Source of the DNA: an uncultured Colwellia sp.
GTDB taxonomy: Bacteria; Pseudomonadota; Gammaproteobacteria; Enterobacterales; Alteromonadaceae
Direction of reading: 5' to 3'
NCBI GenBank assembly: GCA_913020705.1
Contig: CAJWBY010000019.1
Coordinates: forward strand, 1 to 40,194
DNA: 40,194 nt
Numbering within the stretch: the stretch's first letter is position 1; each line of letters opens with the position of its first letter. The notes beneath the pieces are model-generated. The model saw nothing but the letters and a program-made list of their open reading frames with translations, had not been told where the DNA came from and made no database searches. The translations under genes and the position numbers were made by a program. Of the stretch, positions 1 to 7,315 are shown piece by piece.

Positions 1-2
1 CA

Positions 3-806
3 CAACATGCGGGTTTTCGTTATGTTGAAAACTTCGATGGTAAAATCCCTTTAACGCCGGTTAATTGTTATGAAACTGACGCCGACGTTTGTGAGCAACT
101 GGAAAGCCATTATGGTGATAAACATTTAAATATTGTTAATTACTCACAGCAAGTCAGTGGCTTGTTAATGAATAAAGTAGAAAAGTACGGTGTTAATACC
201 CATAAGTTATTAAATTTAGGTTGTAGTGTAGGTAGAACCGCCTTTGAAATGGCAAAGTGCTTTCTACATATCGATGCAGTTGATTTTTCTGCGCGATACA
301 TTCAATACGGTGTTCAACTTCAACAACAAAAAACACTCCGTTACACCTCTGTTATTTCAGGTGATATACAGAGTTTTCACGAAGTATCCCTTAAAGATTT
401 ATCGTTGAATGAATCAGTTGAGCATATTGTTTTTAGTCAAGGTGATGCAAGTAACTTAAAACCTGTGTTTAAGGGGTACGACGCCATTTTAGTTGAACAT
501 GCGCTCGAAAAAAGTTATCTACCTAAACAGTTGTTATCGACTTTATCGCAAAGGCTCAACAAGCAAGGTTTCCTCTTTGTTTTAACTGATCATCAGTACA
601 CAACACAATATACAGATAAAGAAAATTGGTTAGGAGGTCTTAAAGTCAATGGTGAAAATCTCAATGGTTTCGATGGTTTAAATGAGAAGTTACAAGATGA
701 TTTTAACTTTTTAGAAGCACAGCCTCTAACGCGTGTAGTTAAGAAAAATAATTGTACTTTCACAGTCACAACAACAGAAATGTCAGTTTGGCAGCGGAAA
801 ACGTAG
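3..806 (+). CDS. ovoA: OvoA C-terminal part (5-histidylcysteine sulfoxide synthase / mercaptohistidine methyltransferase), 5' truncated by window edge
   Basis: The reading frame is open from the first bases of the window, so this is the last ~267 codons of a longer gene. The first residues (QHAGFRYVENFDG) look like the end of an FGE-sulfatase/iron-enzyme domain. The rest is a class I SAM-dependent methyltransferase with motif I LLNLGCSVGRTAFE. That order matches OvoA, the bifunctional enzyme that joins cysteine to histidine oxidatively and later N-methylates 5-thiohistidine to give ovothiol A. An internal ATG at 162 is not the start, because homologous sequence continues upstream of it. The stop is 6 nt before the next gene, a likely operon. 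The family assignment rests on recognition of the domain junction; the catalytic N-terminal domain lies outside the window. Confidence 0.85.
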   Translation, partial: QHAGFRYVENFDGKIPLTPVNCYETDADVCEQLESHYGDKHLNIVNYSQQVSGLLMNKVEKYGVNTHKLLNLGCSVGRTAFEMAKCFLHIDAVDFSARYIQYGVQLQQQKTLRYTSVISGDIQSFHEVSLKDLSLNESVEHIVFSQGDASNLKPVFKGYDAILVEHALEKSYLPKQLLSTLSQRLNKQGFLFVLTDHQYTTQYTDKENWLGGLKVNGENLNGFDGLNEKLQDDFNFLEAQPLTRVVKKNNCTFTVTTTEMSVWQRKT

Positions 807-812
807 CGAGCA

Positions 813-2000
813 ATGAAAAATACTTTACCTGCGCATATTGCTTTTGGTCAAAAACTGGCGGCAAATGAAAACGTCGCTATTAAGCATAATTTTAGTAACT
901 CTTGTGGACAAAGTTTGTCTGTAGCGCAGTTATGCGCTTTAGGTGAAATAAGCCTTGATGATTTATTAGGTGAGCAAGAGCTATCATATGCATCAATAAA
1001 TGGTAGTCATCATTTACGAACATTGATTGCCCGTTTTCATCAAGACTATAATAACCATCAAGTTCAATTGTCTGCCGACAACATTTTAACCTTTTGTGGT
1101 GCACAAGAGGCCTTGTCTGCTATTTATCAAACTGTAATTGTTAATGATGAAGACAACGATAAAGCTGTTAATAGCAGATATGCCGAAATGGAAATTGTTG
1201 TGGTTACGCCATGTTACCCCTCTTTGGTTACAATGGCAGAACAACTGGGTATAAAGGTAAGATCTTTAGCGGTTAGTTTTGACAAAAATTGGCAAATTAA
1301 TGAACAAGAACTTTTAGGGTTAATAAATGAAAACACCCGATTAATCGTGCTTAATTCGCCGCATAATCCAAGTGGTAGTATCATTAATAGTGATTTTTCA
1401 AGTCAGATTTTGGCGATCGCCAAAAAATACAATTGCTATCTTTTAGCTGATGATGTGTCGCAAGCAAGCAACTATAACGGTGTTGAATTAGCCCATACCT
1501 ATTTAGATTATGATCGCACTATCGTGGTATCAGTATTATCAAAAAGTTTTGGTTTGGCAGGTGTACGTATAGGTTGGGCAGTTTCTAAGAATAAAGCATT
1601 GTTGAAAAAATTATTAGCGGTAAAAGCACAAGCATCTATTTGTACCTCAATTGTTGATGAAAAATTGGCAGAGCTTGCTTTAGAAAATCATGAAAAAATC
1701 ATCAATAGTAATAACGCAATTATCAAAAATAATATCTCGTTATTTCAGCGATTCATAGAAAAAAATCATGATTACTTTAGCTGGCATACTCCTCAAGCCG
1801 GCTTACTCACCTTAGTTAAATGCCATACTGAAATACCAATGCTTGAATGGGCTGAACAATTGGCGGAAGAAACGGGAATATTCGTTTATCCTGCTTGTTT
1901 ATTTGGTCTTGAAGGTTCATATTTCCGTTTAGGTTTAGGGACGAAAAACCTTCCTATCATACTCGAGTCATTACAACGATATATTGATTATCATGAATAG
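813..2000 (+). CDS. ovoB: PLP-dependent class I/II aminotransferase fold enzyme, probable OvoB C-S lyase
   Basis: A 395-residue fold-type I PLP enzyme. Visible motifs are NSPHNPSG (181-188), the D213-D214 pair that replaces the usual D-x-Y segment, the Schiff-base lysine K244 in SKSFGLAGVRIGW, and a C-terminal carboxylate-binding arginine (about R372, YFRLGLG). By sequence alone it would be called an aminotransferase. The position 6 nt downstream of ovoA points to OvoB, the PLP C-S lyase that splits 5-histidylcysteine sulfoxide to 5-thiohistidine between the two OvoA reactions. The lyase role is inferred from context; a generic aminotransferase is the alternative. Confidence 0.78.
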   Translation: MKNTLPAHIAFGQKLAANENVAIKHNFSNSCGQSLSVAQLCALGEISLDDLLGEQELSYASINGSHHLRTLIARFHQDYNNHQVQLSADNILTFCGAQEALSAIYQTVIVNDEDNDKAVNSRYAEMEIVVVTPCYPSLVTMAEQLGIKVRSLAVSFDKNWQINEQELLGLINENTRLIVLNSPHNPSGSIINSDFSSQILAIAKKYNCYLLADDVSQASNYNGVELAHTYLDYDRTIVVSVLSKSFGLAGVRIGWAVSKNKALLKKLLAVKAQASICTSIVDEKLAELALENHEKIINSNNAIIKNNISLFQRFIEKNHDYFSWHTPQAGLLTLVKCHTEIPMLEWAEQLAEETGIFVYPACLFGLEGSYFRLGLGTKNLPIILESLQRYIDYHE

Positions 2001-2063
2001 TTTAGTTTTATGATAAAAATTTATATTTATTTAAGTTTATGAATTTATATTGTTTTATGGCTT

Positions 2064-2093
2064 TTGACACAAAAATTTACATTTGCATTTAAA
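2064..2093 (+). promoter_or_regulatory. candidate sigma70 promoter for the DUF5916 gene
   Basis: A perfect TTGACA (2064-2069) is followed after 17-18 nt by a weak A/T-rich -10 (ATTTAA or TTTAAA at 2087-2093), preceded by a TGC that could act as an extended -10. It lies in the 152-nt gap between ovoB and the DUF5916 gene. The -10 match is poor, so this is tentative. Confidence 0.35.
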
Positions 2094-2152
2094 CTTTTTA
2101 TCTTTTAACTACGACAATAGGTGTAATTAAAATGTAATCGTGAGCCAATTAG

Positions 2153-4459
2153 ATGCTTGACCAAAGTCATAAAAGAACGAACAAATATAAAACCCATCCA
2201 CGTTTTTCACTGTTTAAAAAATACCTCATTGTTACGCTAGTGCTTTTGAGTAACCACATTTCACTTCATGCGGCAGAATCCGCAAAACAGAGTTATGCAT
2301 TAACCCATTTTGAAGACAAAATTGTCGTTGATGGTGTAATGGATGAACCTGTGTGGAAAAGTGCCACCAAAATGCTACTAAAATATGAAAATAATCCTGG
2401 GGAAGGTATTCCAGCGCCGGTAAAAACTGAAGTGTTTTTTTATGAAAACGGTGAAACCCTTAACGTTGCTATTATTGCTTATGATCCTGAACCTGAGCTG
2501 ATTCGCGCTTCATTACGTGACCGTGATGCATTATGGAATGACGATAATGTCGGCATTATCATTGACACGTTTAACGATCAAAGAAGTGGTTATGAGTTTT
2601 TCGTAAACCCTCTAGGTGCCCAAGCAGATATGCGTATGGATGATACTAGCGGTTGGGATGAGGATGATTCTTGGGATGCTATTTGGGATAGCGCAGGGAA
2701 AATCACTGATATTGGCTACGTGGTAGAAATGAGTATTCCATTTACAGCGTTACGCTTTCCTCAGGTCGATGGACAATTAACATGGAATGTTGCGGGTTGG
2801 AGAAATTATCCTCGTGATGTTCGACGTCAAATCGCAACGTATAAACGTGATCGTAATATTAAATGTAATTTATGCCAGTTTGATCAAATGCTTGGCTTTA
2901 AAAGTATTAAACCCAGTAATAATTTTCAGTTAACTCCAACGCTGACGTTATCTCGACAAGATGAAAAAGAAGTAGTGCCTGGAAATTGGGAAAATGGTGA
3001 CACAGAAGTAGACCCCGGTTTGGATATTCGATGGGGAATTACGCAAGATATGGTCTTGAACGCGACCATTAATCCTGACTTTTCTCAAGTTGAAGCTGAT
3101 GCAGGCCAGCTTGATGTAAATAGTACCTACTCACTATTTTTTCCAGAAAAGCGTCCATTTTTTTTAGATGGAGCCTCGTATTTTGATACCAGTAACTTCA
3201 ACTTTGTTCATACTCGCAATATTGCTGAACCTGATGTCGGGATTAAATTAACAGGAAAAACCAATGATCATAGTTATGGTTTGATGGTGGCAAACGATAG
3301 TAACACACGATTTTTAATGCCTGGAAATTCTGGGTCTGATCTTGCTGAGTTAAATGATGAGTCAGAAGTTGTTGTGGCCCGTTATAAAGTCGATGTAGGT
3401 GAGCATAACGATGTAGGTGTTTTGGTCACAAATAGAGGGGCAACAGATTATAAAAACACACTGGTTTCTATCGATGGAAATTACTGGATTAGTCAGACCG
3501 ATAGCCTGCGTTATCAAATAGCCCGTTCTGAATCAGACAACCCAGAGTTTGTGACAGAAGAATTTGATGTTGAAAAGGAGCAACAAGGTAATGCTTATAG
3601 CTTGGCGTATTCTCATCAAACACGCGATTATAGCCTTAGAGCGAATTATACGAATGTTGAAGAAGACTTTCGTGCTGATTTAGGTTTTCAGTCACAAGCA
3701 AATTATGAAAAAGTTGTCTTAGGTGGAAATCAAACTTGGTATGGCACCGAAGACGATACTCTCACCCAATGGGGATACTTTGGAGATTGGGATAAAACCT
3801 ACGACCAAGATGGTAAAATGCTTGAACAAGAATATGAATTATTTGGCGAAATTGAAGGGCCAATGCAAATGTACGGCAATTTTGGTTTTACTCATAGAGA
3901 GCGATACTTTGACGGTGAATACTTTTATGAAAACCAAGCAAGAAGTTACGTTCAATTCACACCAACTTCTGGATTTAAATTACAATTATTTACCCGTTTA
4001 GGTAAGCAAATTGATTATGCTAATACTCGATTAGGTGATGTGTTTAATTTTGAAACAACCGCTACTTGGGATGCTAATAAACATATTAATATTGATTTTA
4101 GCCATAACTACAGCCAATTAGATATAGAAGGTAAACGCTTATTCACCGCAAATCAGTATGACATTAGGTTTGGTTATCAGTTTAATATGCGCAGTATTTT
4201 GAAATTTGTTGTGCAGTATACAGATATAGAAAGAGATGTTGGTTTGTATATATTTGACGAGACTGATGATCTTGATGACCGTCCGCATGAGACCAGTCGA
4301 CGTTTTTCAACACAACTTATTTATTCTTATAAAATTAATCCACAAACGCTGTTTTTTATTGGTTATTCAGATGGTGGTTATCAAAACGATGACTTAGATT
4401 CGCTTGAAAGAGACCAAAGAACAATTTTTACTAAGTTTAGTTATGCATGGCAGTTATAA
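2153..4459 (+). CDS. DUF5916 outer-membrane protein with N-terminal CBM9-like domain
   Basis: 768 residues. A basic leader of ~22 residues precedes a hydrophobic stretch (YLIVTLVLLSNHISLHA) and a plausible signal-peptidase site before AESAK. Residues ~45-230 resemble the carbohydrate-binding family 9-like domain (EDKIVVDGVMDEPVW, RDRDALWNDDNVGIIIDTF). The rest is the DUF5916 region with FFPEKRPFFLDGASYF and repeated amphipathic strands ending in FSYAWQL, typical of an outer-membrane beta-barrel with a C-terminal aromatic pattern. Proteins of this type are common in marine bacteria that use polymers or peptides, but the substrate is unknown. A CNLC motif sits at the junction of the two domains. 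The start codon has no strong Shine-Dalgarno. It is probably transcribed separately from ovoAB. Confidence 0.8.
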   Translation: MLDQSHKRTNKYKTHPRFSLFKKYLIVTLVLLSNHISLHAAESAKQSYALTHFEDKIVVDGVMDEPVWKSATKMLLKYENNPGEGIPAPVKTEVFFYENGETLNVAIIAYDPEPELIRASLRDRDALWNDDNVGIIIDTFNDQRSGYEFFVNPLGAQADMRMDDTSGWDEDDSWDAIWDSAGKITDIGYVVEMSIPFTALRFPQVDGQLTWNVAGWRNYPRDVRRQIATYKRDRNIKCNLCQFDQMLGFKSIKPSNNFQLTPTLTLSRQDEKEVVPGNWENGDTEVDPGLDIRWGITQDMVLNATINPDFSQVEADAGQLDVNSTYSLFFPEKRPFFLDGASYFDTSNFNFVHTRNIAEPDVGIKLTGKTNDHSYGLMVANDSNTRFLMPGNSGSDLAELNDESEVVVARYKVDVGEHNDVGVLVTNRGATDYKNTLVSIDGNYWISQTDSLRYQIARSESDNPEFVTEEFDVEKEQQGNAYSLAYSHQTRDYSLRANYTNVEEDFRADLGFQSQANYEKVVLGGNQTWYGTEDDTLTQWGYFGDWDKTYDQDGKMLEQEYELFGEIEGPMQMYGNFGFTHRERYFDGEYFYENQARSYVQFTPTSGFKLQLFTRLGKQIDYANTRLGDVFNFETTATWDANKHINIDFSHNYSQLDIEGKRLFTANQYDIRFGYQFNMRSILKFVVQYTDIERDVGLYIFDETDDLDDRPHETSRRFSTQLIYSYKINPQTLFFIGYSDGGYQNDDLDSLERDQRTIFTKFSYAWQL

Positions 4460-4480
4460 ATAACAAGAAATAAGTTAAAC

Positions 4481-4512
4481 CATACTAACGGCAGGAAACT
4501 GCCCTAAGTATG
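4481..4512. repeat. composite hairpin abutting the diverged 51-bp repeat
   Basis: A nested inverted repeat: outer arms CATACT (4481-4486) and AGTATG (4507-4512), inner arms GGCAG and CTGCC closing a GAAA tetraloop, separated by a 3/3 internal loop. It directly precedes GTTCAGG, the conserved edge of the repeat unit at 4512. No T-run follows, so it does not look like an intrinsic terminator. Confidence 0.6.
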
Positions 4513-4562
4513 TTCAGGAAGAATCATATGCTGTGATGCCATGGATGGCAAAAAATAGCGAT
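4512..4562 (-). repeat. diverged single copy of the 51-bp hairpin repeat family
   Basis: This 51-nt stretch aligns without gaps to the reverse complement of the tandem units at 25447-25598, with about 35 of 51 identical positions by eye. Conserved blocks are GTTCAGGA, TATG, CATGGATG and CGAT. The central hairpin is TGCCA-TGGA-TGGCA here and TCACA-TGGA-TGTGA in the tandem copies, so two of the five stem pairs have changed on both sides. It lies in the convergent gap between the DUF5916 gene and trhA. Confidence 0.7.
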
Positions 4563-4680
4563 GTTTAATGGAACCTTTCTTATAAATCCTATCTTTCAAG
4601 GGATTAGTTCATACTTGCACATTGAGGGTGATAAATCGCTGGCAATAAACACCATTATTTAACGTCACTAAAGTATGGCT

Positions 4681-5316
4681 CTACACGTATAAATAAATCA
4701 TGAAGAAGTGGCTTATTGCTCCGCCGAGTACAAATAGATGCCAAATAGCATGATTAAAAATAATACGTTTATTCACGTAAAAAATAACACCTAAACAATA
4801 AATAGCGCCACCTAAAGCAAGCAACGTTAACCCTTGGCTTGATAGCTTTTCATGTAATTGTTCGATAATCGTTATCGATATCAATCCCATACCTAAATAA
4901 GTTACTAGAGATGTTTTTTTGAAACGATGGCCAAATTTCAATTTGAAAAAAATGCCTAATATAGCCAACGCCCAAATGACAGAAAGCATGATCATGCCAA
5001 GCTGATTATCTAAAGCAATCATCATAAGTGGTGTGTAAGTTCCCGCTATGAGTAAATATATGGCGCAGTGGTCGAGTAATTTGAAAAGTTTTTTTCTCTC
5101 GCTGTCTTGAACCGCATGATAGACAGTTGAAGCAGTGAATAGTAAGAGTAAACTTGTACCGTAAATAGCATAACTTATTGTTTTTATGGTGTTACTGTCG
5201 AAAATCGCGTTATTCAATAACAAGTAACAGGCAACTACAGATAATATAGCACCAAGAGCATGCGTTAAGGTATTGGCTATTTCTTCATTCGTACTGTAGC
5301 TCGATTGGCTTGTCAT
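4681..5316 (-). CDS. trhA: hemolysin III / PAQR family membrane protein TrhA
   Basis: 211 residues with about seven hydrophobic segments. Family motifs are EEIANTLTHALG near the N-terminus, STVYH (H67), LDHCAIYLLIAGTYTP (D82-H83) and the C-terminal H189-AIW-H193 pair; H67, H189 and H193 match the metal-binding histidines of the PAQR fold. Despite the old name the family is not generally a toxin. E. coli TrhA (YqfA) is tied to membrane lipid homeostasis. An AGGAC Shine-Dalgarno precedes the ATG. A palindrome resembling a FabR operator lies 34 nt upstream of the start, which would link this gene to unsaturated fatty acid control. Confidence 0.88.
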   Translation of the reverse strand: MTSQSSYSTNEEIANTLTHALGAILSVVACYLLLNNAIFDSNTIKTISYAIYGTSLLLLFTASTVYHAVQDSERKKLFKLLDHCAIYLLIAGTYTPLMMIALDNQLGMIMLSVIWALAILGIFFKLKFGHRFKKTSLVTYLGMGLISITIIEQLHEKLSSQGLTLLALGGAIYCLGVIFYVNKRIIFNHAIWHLFVLGGAISHFFMIYLYV

Positions 5317-5349
5317 TTATTGTCCTGCTATTTTTCATTAGTTATTTGA

Positions 5350-5365
5350 GTGTACAGGTGTACAC
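5350..5365. promoter_or_regulatory. FabR-like operator palindrome upstream of trhA
   Basis: GTGTACAGGTGTACAC is an inverted repeat with perfect 6-bp arms around AGGT, centred about 41 nt upstream of the trhA start. The TGTACA-N2-TGTACA core resembles the TACA/TGTA core of enterobacterial FabR sites at fabA, fabB and yqfA. Naming the regulator is an inference; the palindrome is seen directly. Confidence 0.5.
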
Positions 5366-5424
5366 CGAAATAATAACAGAAATAACATTTGAAACAAGAG
5401 GTCTGACCATTGAATTTTAGATAT

Positions 5425-5449
5425 AAAAAAAGAGCTTTAGTAAGCTCTT
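5425..5449 (-). terminator. intrinsic terminator of the EF-hand gene
   Basis: On the minus strand a perfect 8-bp stem AAGAGCTT/AAGCTCTT with a 4-nt loop is followed by seven T. It lies about 70 nt beyond the stop of the EF-hand gene and before the trhA operator region, insulating trhA from upstream transcription. Confidence 0.8.
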
Positions 5450-5520
5450 GATTAGACGAAATATAATAATTTAGTTATGTAAAATAAATTTTAATAAATC
5501 TTAAAGTTCGAGAAAGAGGA

Positions 5521-5739
5521 TTATAAAGCTAACTCAATCACCATCGCTTTGAGTTCGTCTTTAGAGATAGAGTTACTATGATTGACATCAAATTTATTAA
5601 AAATAGTCTCGCACATACGGATACCTTTATCTTGTAAAAGGCAATCAATTAATTCAACAAACTCGCTACGACTAATAACACCGTCTTTATCAACATCGAA
5701 AACTTCAAATAATTCGTCAACCCACTGATTAATGTTCAT
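5521..5739 (-). CDS. small EF-hand calcium-binding protein
   Basis: 72 residues without signal peptide or membrane segment, consisting almost entirely of two EF-hands. Loop 1 is D15-V-D17-K-D19-G20-V-I-S-R-S-E26, fully canonical. Loop 2 is D51-V-N53-H-S55-N56-S57-I-S59-K-D-E62, which keeps the ligand positions but has Asn instead of Gly at position 6. This is a calmodulin-like pair, probably a cytoplasmic Ca2+ buffer or sensor; no partner is evident. AAGGAAGA lies 4 nt before the ATG, a strong ribosome binding site. Monocistronic, with its own terminator. Confidence 0.85.
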   Translation of the reverse strand: MNINQWVDELFEVFDVDKDGVISRSEFVELIDCLLQDKGIRMCETIFNKFDVNHSNSISKDELKAMVIELAL

Positions 5740-5897
5740 CAGTCTTCCTTTTGTAAGTATTCATCTGTTAAATACTTTATCGTTAATTAGGCTATTTGGG
5801 AATGTTTAATTGCAAGATCCAACGAATAAACATTATTTTGATATTCATTGGTCAAAGTTTATTCATGGTATCAGTATTTGCCCTACATACTTTTATA

Positions 5898-5917
5898 GCT
5901 AAAGTATATACTTTAGC
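5898..5917. promoter_or_regulatory. perfect 20-bp palindrome upstream of the RidA-family gene
   Basis: GCTAAAGTATATACTTTAGC is a perfect 10+10 palindrome ending 24 nt before the start codon at 5942, flanked by A/T-rich DNA. Perfect symmetry without a loop fits a dimeric regulator operator better than a terminator, and no T-run follows. The regulator is unknown. Confidence 0.6.
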
Positions 5918-5941
5918 AAAATCAATAATTACTGAACAAAA

Positions 5942-6295
5942 ATGACTATTACTAGACAAGAGACAAAAACAAGAATGAGCCGTATTGTCAAACATAATGG
6001 CGTGATCTATTTATGTGGGCAGGTTTGTAAGGATGCGAGTAAAGGCATCGAAGAGCAAACAAGTTCAATGTTAGAAAAAGTGGATGAATTACTTGAACAA
6101 GCGGGCAGTGATAAAGAACATCTTTTATCTGCGACGATATATCTAAAAGAGATGACCGACTTTTCAAAAATGAATGCAGTTTGGGATAACTGGGTTCCTG
6201 AAGGCTTTGCCCCAGCGAGAGCTTGCGTTGAAGCTTCAATGGCACGTGATGTGTTACTCGTTGAAATATCGGTTATAGCTGCTGAAAAACAATAA
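5942..6295 (+). CDS. RidA/YjgF/YER057c family protein
   Basis: 117 residues, the normal size for the family. Features are [18 protein letters not shown] near the N-terminus and PARACVEA near the C-terminus, where the family arginine that binds the substrate carboxylate is found. RidA proteins hydrolyse reactive enamine/imine intermediates made by PLP enzymes. The protein does not match the canonical RidA closely enough to name it ridA; other subfamilies have unknown substrates. A second ATG at 5975 would cut into the conserved first strand, so 5942 is kept. A perfect palindrome just upstream and a strong terminator downstream mark it as a self-contained unit. Confidence 0.85.
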   Translation: MTITRQETKTRMSRIVKHNGVIYLCGQVCKDASKGIEEQTSSMLEKVDELLEQAGSDKEHLLSATIYLKEMTDFSKMNAVWDNWVPEGFAPARACVEASMARDVLLVEISVIAAEKQ

Positions 6296-6353
6296 ATAGC
6301 ATTATTATTTTTCAAAAAAATAAGCTGAGATTTTTGCTTACAATCATAAAATT

Positions 6354-6391
6354 AAAATAGCACTGTATTAATTTACAGTGCTATTTTTTTT
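6354..6391 (+). terminator. intrinsic terminator of the RidA-family gene
   Basis: A perfect 14-bp stem (6354-6367 with 6374-6387) closes a TTAATT loop and is followed by a run of T through 6391. It lies ~60 nt after the RidA-family stop and ~60 nt before the GST-like gene. Confidence 0.88.
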
Positions 6392-6452
6392 GTGTATTCT
6401 GTTGCTATAAGGTTAATCAATCAAATTGTGAATAAAAATTTAAGGATGAATA

Positions 6453-7154
6453 ATGATAAAGCTCTATGGTTTTGGACAAGCATTTGGCGTAGTTGATGCC
6501 AGCCCATTTGTTGTTAAAGTTGATTTGTTTTTGAAATTATCGGGCATTGATTTTGAATACATTGCAGATTTTAATCAATTAAAGAAATCACCTAAAAATA
6601 AATTCCCTTTCATTGACGATAATGGCACCAAGGTGGGAGATTCTGCTTTTATTCTCAAATACCTTACTGAAAAGTATGATAGTAAACTAGATGTTCATTT
6701 AAACGAAACTCAAAAATCACAAGCATCCCTATTTACTAAAGCGTTAGATGAAAGTTTGTATTGGTGCTTGGTTTATTCTCGTTGGATGAAAGATGATACT
6801 TGGCCTTTACTCAAAGATGCTTTTTTTAGTCAAATTCCCATTCCTTTTAAATGGATCATGCCTAACATCATTCGCAAAGATGTAAAGAATACTCTGAGAA
6901 GGCAAGGATATGGTCGGCATAGTGAAACTGAGCTATTAACAATAGCAGATGAACACTTTTCAGCGTTATCAGCATTATTAGGCGAAAGTGATTATTTCTT
7001 TGGAGATAAAATTAGCTCGTTTGATGCAATCGCTTACGCTGCATTATGTGAATTCATCAGTGTCGATTTTTTCAATAGCTTTAACCAACAAGCAAGAAAA
7101 TATGACAATTTAATTCAATACTGTGAGCGCATAGAAACGGAATATTATTCATAG
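6453..7154 (+). CDS. glutathione S-transferase-like protein, FAX/metaxin type
   Basis: 233 residues in two parts: a thioredoxin-fold N-terminal domain (~1-75) with SPKNKFPFIDDNG and the glutathione-side element DSAFILKYL, and an all-helical C-terminal domain (~90-230) with the FGDKISSFDAIAYAALCEF segment typical of GST_C. The absence of a classical catalytic Tyr/Ser/Cys at the start and the overall pattern match the failed-axon-connections/metaxin-like group rather than a standard detoxifying GST. Substrate unknown. Start supported by AAGGATGA 4-11 nt upstream. Confidence 0.78.
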   Translation: MIKLYGFGQAFGVVDASPFVVKVDLFLKLSGIDFEYIADFNQLKKSPKNKFPFIDDNGTKVGDSAFILKYLTEKYDSKLDVHLNETQKSQASLFTKALDESLYWCLVYSRWMKDDTWPLLKDAFFSQIPIPFKWIMPNIIRKDVKNTLRRQGYGRHSETELLTIADEHFSALSALLGESDYFFGDKISSFDAIAYAALCEFISVDFFNSFNQQARKYDNLIQYCERIETEYYS

Positions 7155-7315
7155 AAATTTCAAATTTTTGTTTGGAATGAAAACGATGAACAAATGTTTG
7201 TCGTTTTTTATTATCAGGAAAAGGTCTAACGACAAAAATTAGCGTATCATTGATATTTCTTGCTGAACGATTGATTTAGCCTTGCTCATTCGTTAACACT
7301 TCCCTAAGGATTATC

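Noticed and set aside
3723..4001. 92-codon ORF inside the DUF5916 gene
   Set aside because: Same strand, different frame, no ribosome site and no family features; a shadow of the beta-barrel coding sequence.
4481..4512. Intrinsic terminator for the DUF5916 gene
   Set aside because: The hairpin is strong but no T-run follows on either strand, and it adjoins the repeat unit instead.
5898..5917. Terminator or attenuator before the RidA-family gene
   Set aside because: The palindrome has no loop and no T-run, so an operator is more likely.
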